DNA of 5,197 nt from NCBI GenBank assembly GCA_964439415.1, contig CAYTOJ010000123.1:1-5197 (forward strand), in the 5' to 3' direction. Below, in pieces: positions 1 to 5,053 of the stretch (its first letter is position 1; each line of letters starts with the position of its first letter). The stretch comes from CAYTOJ01 sp964439415. GTDB taxonomy: Bacteria > Pseudomonadota > Alphaproteobacteria > Rickettsiales > CAZAGG01. The notes under the pieces are model-generated. The model searched no databases, was not told the DNA's origin, and was given only the letters and a program-made list of their open reading frames with translations. The position numbers were made by a program, and so were the translations under genes.

Positions 1-552
1 CATTTCAGGTGTGAGAGTTATTTTTTGCCCAAGAGCATCTTTCAGTTCGATCTTATATTCCTTTTCCTCCTGTAATCGCGCAGCCTGGTACACCACTTCC
101 TTAAAGGTCGCAGAATCTACATCGGATAAATCAACTACTATATGCTTAGGGTCACTTGCATCAATCCCGCTCGCAAGAATATTCTCTACCAGTAAGGCTC
201 TACCAACTACACCAGTATTAGTAGAATTTATATTCGCTATATTACCTAGAAATCCCTCCATGGATTTTGCATAATCCTGAAGCTGATCAGGCGTTACTGG
301 TGAGCCGTCAACTATCATCTGGCTGAATATAGTACCAAAAGGAGTAGTCTGTATTGTATCCACAGTATAGTTATCAAGGCTCAGAGATATGCTCTTGCTG
401 AAAAAGTCTGTAAATGAATCGAACAGACCTGCATTTTCCTCCCCATAAAAACCTTTTGCTACCTCGACAAAATCTTTATGAAATTCAGGAGTAGTCAGTG
501 GCTGGACAACACCTTGTGCAATTGGAGGTATAGTTTGAGCCTGATCTACCAT
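1..552 (-). CDS. Hypothetical protein, N-terminal 184 residues (runs off left edge)
   Basis: An uninterrupted frame on the minus strand starts at ATG 552-550 and reads to base 1 without a stop, giving 184 codons of an incomplete protein. It begins MVDQAQTIPPIAQG and includes TPEFHKDFVEVAKGFYGEEN (residues 21-40) and DASDPKHIVVDLSDVDSATF (131-150). There is no signal peptide, membrane segment or recognisable catalytic motif in the visible part. The composition is acidic and looks like a soluble globular protein, with a proline/glutamine-rich first 20 residues and a charged patch, QEEKEYKIELKD, near residue 161. An in-frame ATG four codons upstream (564-562) is an alternative start. I prefer 552 because the GGGGCGG just before it is the only purine-rich stretch nearby, although its spacing of about 3 bases is poor. 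I do not recognise the family and infer no function. It follows the glycosyltransferase operon on the same strand but is separated by 78 bases and a possible terminator. Confidence 0.8.
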   Translation of the reverse strand, partial: MVDQAQTIPPIAQGVVQPLTTPEFHKDFVEVAKGFYGEENAGLFDSFTDFFSKSISLSLDNYTVDTIQTTPFGTIFSQMIVDGSPVTPDQLQDYAKSMEGFLGNIANINSTNTGVVGRALLVENILASGIDASDPKHIVVDLSDVDSATFKEVVYQAARLQEEKEYKIELKDALGQKITLTPEM

Positions 553-580
553 ATTCCGCCCCATTATTTAGATTAATACT

Positions 581-610
581 AAAACAAGCTATCAACTTTA
601 TGTTAAGCTT
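581..610 (-). terminator. Possible weak intrinsic terminator after the glycosyltransferase operon
   Basis: Read on the minus strand, AAGCT (610-606) can pair with AGCTT (590-586). Inside this, TAAC (605-602) can pair with GTTG (596-593) around a five-base loop, with a two-base AT bulge. GTTTT follows directly (585-581). The inner U-G pair works only in the minus-strand RNA, since the plus-strand RNA has a C-A mismatch, which fits termination of the leftward operon. The stem is AT-rich and the T tract is short, so efficiency would be low. It lies between the methyltransferase stop (631) and the next gene's start (552). Confidence 0.35.
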
Positions 611-630
611 TTATGGCATCATCTTATATT

Positions 631-1224
631 TCAGAGATTTTTTTTTCGTGCCACAACCAGATTATTAAGCCACAACCAGAAATATTGGTGTTTTGTTATC
701 TCAAGGCTAGTTTTTGCCTTGTCAAATAACCCCTCTATATTTCGCCTATTATAATATGTTTTATGATCCAAAATGGAGTCAGCATTAATTATGGATAACT
801 TGTAAGCCATAAATTCCAACACTGGTTTAGCCAGCCAGCTCGGCACTGTAAGTATAAGCTGACCACCTGGCTTTAGAACCCTGGATATTTCACTTATAAC
901 TGCCTCTGGATACTCCAGATGCTCAAGAACAGCCAGCATTACTACTACATCAAAGGAATTATCAGCATATGGTAATTCTTTTTCAATACGGTAGCTGGTT
1001 AAAGCTATTTTTTCATCAGCACATTGGCAGTCCTTTGCATCTATACCATATCCCTTATAAATACGATCTTTTATGCTATTAAGAAATATAGCCTTTGCTC
1101 CACAGCCAATATCAAGCAATACAACATCAGGCTTAAGAGCGATCTGCGATATAATTCTGCGCATCCTGAGCTTTGTGATAAAGCCGTCTAAGGGTTTTAG
1201 CTCATTAGTTTTTGTTTTTCTCAT
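631..1224 (-). CDS. Class I SAM-dependent methyltransferase (Methyltransf_11-like)
   Basis: This 197-residue protein is a soluble Rossmann-fold methyltransferase that would transfer a methyl group from S-adenosylmethionine to an unidentified acceptor. Motif I, the SAM-binding glycine loop, is VVLLDIGCGAKAI (residues 34-46). The acidic residue after strand beta2 is in GYGID (D62). LPYADNSFDVVVMLAVLEHL (84-103) is the motif II/post-motif region, and ISRVLKPGGQLILTVPS (113-129) is the typical motif III of the Methyltransf_11 group. The tail has DHKTYYNRRNIEGLF (153-167), often seen as a substrate-lid segment in this group. Its ATG overlaps the stop of the upstream glycosyltransferase as ATGA (1224-1221), indicating translational coupling. 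GGAG lies 11 bases upstream and AAGGG directly abuts the start codon. The 3' end contains nine consecutive A's in the coding strand (plus strand T638-646) encoding part of ARKKN. Context suggests glycan, lipid-carrier or acceptor methylation, but the substrate is not determined. Confidence 0.88.
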   Translation of the reverse strand: MRKTKTNELKPLDGFITKLRMRRIISQIALKPDVVLLDIGCGAKAIFLNSIKDRIYKGYGIDAKDCQCADEKIALTSYRIEKELPYADNSFDVVVMLAVLEHLEYPEAVISEISRVLKPGGQLILTVPSWLAKPVLEFMAYKLSIINADSILDHKTYYNRRNIEGLFDKAKTSLEITKHQYFWLWLNNLVVARKKNL

Positions 1225-2861
1225 CCCTTATGAAACTCCGCCAGTCTGGTTTTGAATTCATCCTTGCAGGCTTCCAGTTTCTCACGGTTGGTTATGAAAA
1301 TATCCATGAAGTCATCCCGCGAGAAGGCAAAGATTTTAAAGTGCACATCGCCGTAATTATATTTCATACGTTCCCGCACAAATGAGCATAAGTATAGATA
1401 GTTATCTACATGCTCTACTTCATAATTGCCGGCGGCTATATACCATATAGTTCCTGCTTTGAGAAATTCAGTATTCCTGCGCTTTTGGATATTATCCAGC
1501 AACGTAAACAATTCATAGAAATGTTTATACATCCACTTTATCGGATAACCGGAAGCATAATACAATTTATTGCCATTTAATCTGTATTCCCCAAAGTCAG
1601 TGTGAGCGAGAAATTCTTTTCCCTGATCCTCAAAAAATTTCAGATGCATAATCGTTTCGTAGTGAGCAATACCAATATCACCCTCCTCCATATTATCCCG
1701 CAGGTATTTCAGGCCGTTATTGAAATTATCTCTAGTCACCATAAATTCTGCGCGCTCAGTATGCGCTATTCCCCTTATGCTCTGCACTGCCGTCAGTAGT
1801 GCTATTATGGCGACAACCCATAAATGCTTATACTTATGGGTTTTAATGCCACTTATTATATACTCTACAGCCTTGGCTACACCCAGCATCAGGAACAGGT
1901 ATAACCCTGAGAAGTGCCGCGCTGCGAATGTCGGCATTTGCTCAGTTACTATCAGCAGTATGTAAAGCGCGGGGCATAGTACAATCAGCAGCAGAATGTC
2001 CCGGTTTTTGCGCAGCATTAGTGCCAGGCCGATAATGCTTAAATACAGGAAGAAAAGACCCAGGCTGGCGATATTATCCAGCATGTACAGCAGTGCCATC
2101 ATGAATCTGCCAAGGCTGTATCTGTCATGCCCCCAGTAGCCGGATTTCACCAGTTCGTTATAACTTGCTGTTTCAGTGCCAAAGTAAAAATGCCGCAGAA
2201 TCAGGAAAGCTGCCACTATCGGCAGACATGCCAGAATCCAGAGGATTATATTCTTTAATAGAGTTTTTTTATCAGAGCTTACAAGCATCACCGCACGGTG
2301 CAGCGATGTTGCAGCGCAGATGACAAGACCGGTAAAGTGGGCAAAACACATCAGCGGTGCGGTAATGGAATACAGTATCAGAAGCGAGGTTTTATCTGTT
2401 CTGCTATAACGCAAGTACGCATAGATATTTATGAACACCAGAACATGAAACATGCTGTAGTTGCGCACCACCAGCGAATGCACCACCGGAAAAGTCAGAA
2501 ATGTGGTTAGAAATGCGCAGATAATGCCTGCATTTCTATTAAAAGCTTCCCTGCCCACCAGGAAGCTAAGCGGTATCAGCGCCATACCGAAAACAAGCGA
2601 TAACAGCCGGTTCCATATCAGCCCATCCCCCAGCATCAGCCAGTAATGCCGGATGATAAAGCCAAGCGGCGGGTGATTCTGCCCCTGCACCCGTTCTAAA
2701 AGTTCCTTTAAATCCTGCCCCTTGGATATGGCGATATGCGCCATTTCATCCGTCTGCAATATGTAATCGGAAATACCGCTGAACATGCGCACACATAGCC
2801 CCGCCAGCATCAGCGCCAGAATAATCCAATTCTCTTTGAGTGTATCAGTTATCTTCTGCAT
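1221..2861 (-). CDS. GT-C family glycosyltransferase (PMT/ArnT-like integral membrane protein)
   Basis: This 546-residue polytopic membrane protein resembles the PMT_2/GT39-ArnT superfamily. Members move a sugar from a polyprenyl-phosphate donor to a protein, lipid or glycan on the outer side of the cytoplasmic membrane. After the first membrane helix (about 11-29) comes SDYILQTDEMAHIA (31-44), whose D38-E39 matches the acidic pair expected in the first periplasmic loop. It is followed by NHPPLGF (62-68), the HPP element of the family. VVRNYSMF (131-138) matches the usual R-x-YS motif. Roughly eleven hydrophobic helices extend to about residue 361. The remaining 185 or so residues (about 365-546) are hydrophilic and probably form a periplasmic domain. 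The start lies 2 bases after the stop of the GT2 gene, with only a distant purine stretch, so translation is probably coupled. A TATAAT (2875-2870) sits just upstream. The sugar and acceptor are unknown. Family assignment is good, specific function is not. Confidence 0.87.
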   Translation of the reverse strand: MQKITDTLKENWIILALMLAGLCVRMFSGISDYILQTDEMAHIAISKGQDLKELLERVQGQNHPPLGFIIRHYWLMLGDGLIWNRLLSLVFGMALIPLSFLVGREAFNRNAGIICAFLTTFLTFPVVHSLVVRNYSMFHVLVFINIYAYLRYSRTDKTSLLILYSITAPLMCFAHFTGLVICAATSLHRAVMLVSSDKKTLLKNIILWILACLPIVAAFLILRHFYFGTETASYNELVKSGYWGHDRYSLGRFMMALLYMLDNIASLGLFFLYLSIIGLALMLRKNRDILLLIVLCPALYILLIVTEQMPTFAARHFSGLYLFLMLGVAKAVEYIISGIKTHKYKHLWVVAIIALLTAVQSIRGIAHTERAEFMVTRDNFNNGLKYLRDNMEEGDIGIAHYETIMHLKFFEDQGKEFLAHTDFGEYRLNGNKLYYASGYPIKWMYKHFYELFTLLDNIQKRRNTEFLKAGTIWYIAAGNYEVEHVDNYLYLCSFVRERMKYNYGDVHFKIFAFSRDDFMDIFITNREKLEACKDEFKTRLAEFHKG

Positions 2862-2863
2862 AT

Positions 2864-3622
2864 TTATGGATTATATCCGCCCGTTAGTGTTTTGAATAAC
2901 TCCTGCAGAATTGAGAGCCTACCCGCGATGCCGTTGATTTTAGTCGGTGTGCTTCCCTGCTTTGGATAGATTCTGGTAACAGGTATCTCACATACCTTAA
3001 ATTTCAGTTTAGCCGCCCGGTAGTTTAAATAATACTGCAGGCTGTAATGCCTGAATACATCACGCAGCGGCTGCACCTGTGGATGCTCTAGAAACTTAGT
3101 GCTATAACCCCGAAAACCATTGATAGGATCAGTAAACCGGAAGCCTGAGAATATGGACATTACGGGCGCGAATATCAGCCGTATGCCAAGCACTCTGTCA
3201 GGTGGCGTATTATCGTACCTGCCGCCGGGCAGAAACCTGGAGCCTTGCACCAGGTCAAAACCACTTTCTAATTTATTGGTAAATTCGGGGATAGCCTCAA
3301 CACCATCCTTATTATTGCCGTCAACGGTTATAATACCCTTATAGCCTGATTTTAAGGCGTAGCCAAATGCCTGCACAAACTGGTCGCTCAAGCCCTTACT
3401 GTTATGCACAACCAGCAGTGCGGTTATTTTATCCCTCAGAAAGTCCGCATCTGTTGCGCCATCACTGCTGCCACCATCAACTATTATAATGTCCGCGATG
3501 CCTCTTAACGCTTGCATCCGCTCAAGCTGGGTTTTTATTCTCGCCCCTTCATTTAAAACACCAATGACTATGCAGTAACTGGATTCTTTACCTGCAAAAA
3601 TGTATTCTTTATATTTATCCAT
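2864..3622 (-). CDS. Family 2 glycosyltransferase, polyprenyl-phosphate sugar synthase-like
   Basis: This 252-residue GT-A fold glycosyltransferase resembles dolichol-phosphate-mannose synthase. Its likely role is to transfer a sugar from a nucleotide donor to polyprenyl phosphate on the cytoplasmic face of the membrane. CIVIGVLNEGARI (17-29) is the first strand and loop. IIIVDGGSSDGATD (45-58) is the nucleotide-binding DGGSxD motif. ITVDGNNKDG (98-107) stands where the metal-binding DAD-type motif normally lies. QGSRFLPGG (126-134) and FTDPINGFRGYS (163-174) are conserved acceptor-side segments, and CEIPVTRIYP (211-220) is the C-terminal strand typical of this family. There is no C-terminal membrane anchor, so it is a short soluble or peripheral form. 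It is the first gene of a leftward operon with the GT-C and methyltransferase genes, which suggests that its lipid-linked sugar feeds the GT-C enzyme. No strong Shine-Dalgarno sequence precedes the start; GCGGA touches the ATG. The donor sugar cannot be predicted. Confidence 0.87.
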   Translation of the reverse strand: MDKYKEYIFAGKESSYCIVIGVLNEGARIKTQLERMQALRGIADIIIVDGGSSDGATDADFLRDKITALLVVHNSKGLSDQFVQAFGYALKSGYKGIITVDGNNKDGVEAIPEFTNKLESGFDLVQGSRFLPGGRYDNTPPDRVLGIRLIFAPVMSIFSGFRFTDPINGFRGYSTKFLEHPQVQPLRDVFRHYSLQYYLNYRAAKLKFKVCEIPVTRIYPKQGSTPTKINGIAGRLSILQELFKTLTGGYNP

Positions 3623-3651
3623 TCCGCATAATAGCTTCTAATAATTACAAA
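3623..3651. promoter_or_regulatory. 29-base divergent intergenic region with overlapping -10-like boxes
   Basis: This short gap separates the starts of the leftward GT2 operon and the rightward hydrolase. On the minus strand TATTAT (3633-3628) is a 5/6 match to the -10 consensus. It would place transcription initiation almost at the GT2 ATG (3622), giving a near-leaderless mRNA. On the plus strand the overlapping CATAAT (3627-3632) is also a 5/6 match and would give a leader of about 13 bases for the hydrolase. I see no good -35 box for either. Both genes lack a convincing Shine-Dalgarno sequence. Any -35 contacts would lie inside the coding regions. This is a prediction from sequence only. 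Confidence 0.35.
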
Positions 3652-4518
3652 ATGCCAGTGACCAATTTAAAAAGCATTAATGCGCCGGATCCGGAAGGTG
3701 ATGGCACGCATCGCCTAGCCTATTATGAATGGGGAAGTGGTGATAATACTGTAATCTGTGTGCATGGCCTCACCAGAAATGCGCGGGATTTTGATTATCT
3801 GGCGGCTGCATTATCCGATAATTACAGAGTTATCTGCATTGATGTGGCCGGGCGGGGCTTAAGCGAGCACCTCAAAAATCCGGCCTGGTACAATTATAAA
3901 ACTTATGCCGATGATACAGCCTTTCTGCTGAAGGCACTGAATATAGAATGCGTCAACTGGGTGGGAACCTCAATGGGCGGCATAATCGGCATGGCTTTTA
4001 GTGCCCTGCACCCTAAAATCACCATCCGCAGAATGGTCTTGAACGACATAGGCAGCCGCATTCCAGCTAAAGGCTTAAGCCGATTGGCAGCCTACGTTGG
4101 CACAGCAATGGAATTTCCGGATTTTGCAACTTATGAGCAGGGAATGAGAGCATTACTGGCAGGCTTTGCCATAAAAACACCGGAACACTGGCAGCATATG
4201 CTGAAACACTCGGCTGAGGCCACTCTACAAGGCCGTTACCGCCTGCGTTACGACCCGGCTATATCCAATATGTTTAAGGATGCAAACGGTGCGCTACTGC
4301 AAATAGAGGACGCAGACCTTAGCAAACTCTGGGAAGTGGTAAAGTGCGATACGCTGATTCTGCGCGGAGAAGAATCAGATATACTACTGGAGGACACCGC
4401 CAGGGAAATGACGACTTTAAGAAATAATGTAAAGCTGATTGAGTATTCAAATGTCGGCCACGCCCCTAACTTGATGGAAAGCCAGCAGATAGAGGACGTG
4501 GCAAAATTTCTATTTTAA
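3652..4518 (+). CDS. Alpha/beta hydrolase (Abhydrolase_1 family)
   Basis: This 288-residue cytoplasmic protein has a complete alpha/beta-hydrolase catalytic set. VICVHGLTRNARDFDYLA (34-51) carries the HG oxyanion-hole motif. VGTSMGG (104-110) is the nucleophile elbow with Ser107. LILRGEESD (235-243) ends with the probable acid Asp243, and NVGHAP (267-272) provides His270. The stretch from about 133 to 210 forms the variable cap that would set substrate choice. HRLAYYEWG near residue 20 and DVAGRGLSEH at 64-73 are typical of proteobacterial hydrolases of this subgroup, which are usually annotated only as alpha/beta hydrolase. The length is normal and there is no signal peptide. The start at 3652 is the first ATG after the divergent promoter region, and no Shine-Dalgarno sequence precedes it. 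The gene stands alone, divergent from the GT operon and convergent with the cold-shock gene. The reaction could be ester, lactone or other hydrolysis, and I cannot specify the substrate. Confidence 0.9.
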   Translation: MPVTNLKSINAPDPEGDGTHRLAYYEWGSGDNTVICVHGLTRNARDFDYLAAALSDNYRVICIDVAGRGLSEHLKNPAWYNYKTYADDTAFLLKALNIECVNWVGTSMGGIIGMAFSALHPKITIRRMVLNDIGSRIPAKGLSRLAAYVGTAMEFPDFATYEQGMRALLAGFAIKTPEHWQHMLKHSAEATLQGRYRLRYDPAISNMFKDANGALLQIEDADLSKLWEVVKCDTLILRGEESDILLEDTAREMTTLRNNVKLIEYSNVGHAPNLMESQQIEDVAKFLF

Positions 4519-4522
4519 TATT

Positions 4523-4729
4523 CTAGGCTGCCAGCTTTAAATTAGCGGCTGAGGTGCGCCCTTTATTAGTGGCAAGATCATAACTGACTTTCTGGCCTTC
4601 GTTTAAAAAGCTGATTCCAGCCCGTTCTAATGTGCTGATATGTACAAAAACATCACTGCCGCCATTATCCGGCTGTATAAAGCCAAAACCTTTGTTGGGA
4701 TTAAACCACTTAACCACGCCTGTTGCCAT
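4523..4729 (-). CDS. Cold-shock domain protein (CspA family)
   Basis: This 68-residue single cold-shock domain is the normal size for the family. It is a cytoplasmic five-stranded OB-fold protein that binds single-stranded RNA and DNA, acts as an RNA chaperone and often helps transcription and translation in the cold or in stationary phase. GVVKWFNPNKGFGFI (residues 4-18) contains RNP1 (KGFGFI, 13-18). DVFVHIS (26-32) is RNP2. The aromatic surface residues W8, F9, F15, F17, F28 and H30 are all present. The second half, LNEGQKVSYDLATNKGRTSAANLKLAA (41 onward, conserved Gly-Gln and SAANLK), looks alphaproteobacterial. The start is fixed by AAGGAG 9 bases upstream. A strong promoter about 165 bases before the start implies a long regulatory leader. 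Its stop lies 4 bases from the stop of the convergent hydrolase. The numbered member (CspA, CspB and so on) cannot be assigned. Confidence 0.97.
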   Translation of the reverse strand: MATGVVKWFNPNKGFGFIQPDNGGSDVFVHISTLERAGISFLNEGQKVSYDLATNKGRTSAANLKLAA

Positions 4730-4894
4730 TATTAAAGTCTCCTTCGTTTGGCGATTAAAAAAGAGTTCGCGCCTAAACCAAGCACAGTAGGAAGTAACAG
4801 GAAGCAGGCATAGCCTAAATTCTCACTGTAGATGCGCACACGGCAAGCCGCATACTGATATTCTCCGCCCGCCAGTTAAAAGCCTTATAAACTC
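4730..4894 (-). promoter_or_regulatory. Long 5' leader of the cold-shock mRNA, probable thermoregulatory structure
   Basis: If transcription starts about 7 bases after the -10 box at 4906-4901, the leader is about 165 bases. This resembles the long untranslated leaders of known cspA-type mRNAs, which refold with temperature. Visible pairings in the minus-strand RNA are as follows. AUGCG (4853-4849) can pair with CGCAU (4836-4832), with an alternative inner CGG/CCG helix. AGGC/GCCU (4816-4813 and 4809-4806) forms a small hairpin with a three-base loop. UACAGUG and UACUGUG, at about 4831-4825 and 4790-4784, can form a seven-pair helix with G-U ends that encloses the AGGC hairpin. A run of six U's sits at 4762-4757, upstream of the Shine-Dalgarno sequence. 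No resemblance to a named RNA family is claimed. Function is inferred from the neighbouring gene. Confidence 0.5.
4739..4744 (-). promoter_or_regulatory. Shine-Dalgarno sequence of the cold-shock gene
   Basis: On the minus strand AAGGAG (4744-4739) lies 9 bases before the ATG at 4729. It is the strongest ribosome-binding site in the window and settles the start of the cold-shock protein. Confidence 0.85.
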
Positions 4895-4900
4895 TAATCA

Positions 4901-4928
4901 AAAATACACATTTTCATTTTCAAGTCAA
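4901..4928 (-). promoter_or_regulatory. Sigma70-type promoter of the cold-shock gene
   Basis: On the minus strand a -35 box TTGACT (4928-4923, 5/6 to consensus) is followed after 16 bases by a -10 box TATTTT (4906-4901, 4/6). The spacer is AT-rich. It points to transcription starting near 4894 and reading into the cold-shock gene. A second TTGACTT copy lies 17 bases further upstream (4945-4939). Confidence 0.6.
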
Positions 4929-4988
4929 GACAGGGACAAAGTCAAAGGCAAGGAATATCAAGGCTCTAAAATAAAAAAATGATGTTGT

Positions 4989-5018
4989 TTCCAATTCATT
5001 ATAGCCCTTTGATATAAT
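4989..5018 (+). promoter_or_regulatory. Probable promoter of msrB
   Basis: TATAAT at 5013-5018 is a perfect -10 box. The best-placed -35 candidate, TTCCAA (4989-4994, 18-base spacer), matches consensus at only three positions, so the promoter may depend on an activator. The predicted start near 5025 would give a leader of about 29 bases before the msrB ATG. Confidence 0.5.
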
Positions 5019-5037
5019 AGCAGATATGGTCAATCGC

Positions 5038-5043
5038 AGAGGA
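5038..5043 (+). promoter_or_regulatory. Ribosome-binding site of msrB
   Basis: AGAGGA lies 10 bases before the ATG at 5054. It supports that start over the out-of-frame ATG at 5026, which opens a frame of only 11 codons. Confidence 0.6.
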
Positions 5044-5053
5044 TATAAATCTT

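Noticed and set aside
11..274. 87-codon plus-strand open frame
   Set aside because: It lies opposite the long minus-strand frame at 1-552, has low-complexity serine/cysteine-rich composition and no start signal.
565..595. Promoter TTGATA (595-590) with TCTAAA (572-567) for the left-edge gene
   Set aside because: The implied transcription start would fall at about 560, downstream of one candidate ATG and only about 8 bases before the other. The -10 match is poor.
638..646. Run of nine T's at the methyltransferase 3' end as a terminator tract
   Set aside because: On the minus strand it is an A run inside the last codons (ARKKN). On the plus strand no gene or hairpin ends there.
2298..2646. 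Two plus-strand open frames opposite the GT-C gene
   Set aside because: They are shadows of a clearly coding minus-strand gene, with histidine/cysteine/arginine-rich translations and no family likeness.
3685..3694. Perfect palindrome CCGGATCCGG
   Set aside because: It is inside the hydrolase coding sequence (the APDPEG region), only 10 bases, single copy and explained by codons.
4979..5017. Plus-strand 12-codon frame beginning MMLFPIHY
   Set aside because: It is preceded only by an A-rich run with no ribosome-binding site, and it overlaps the msrB promoter.
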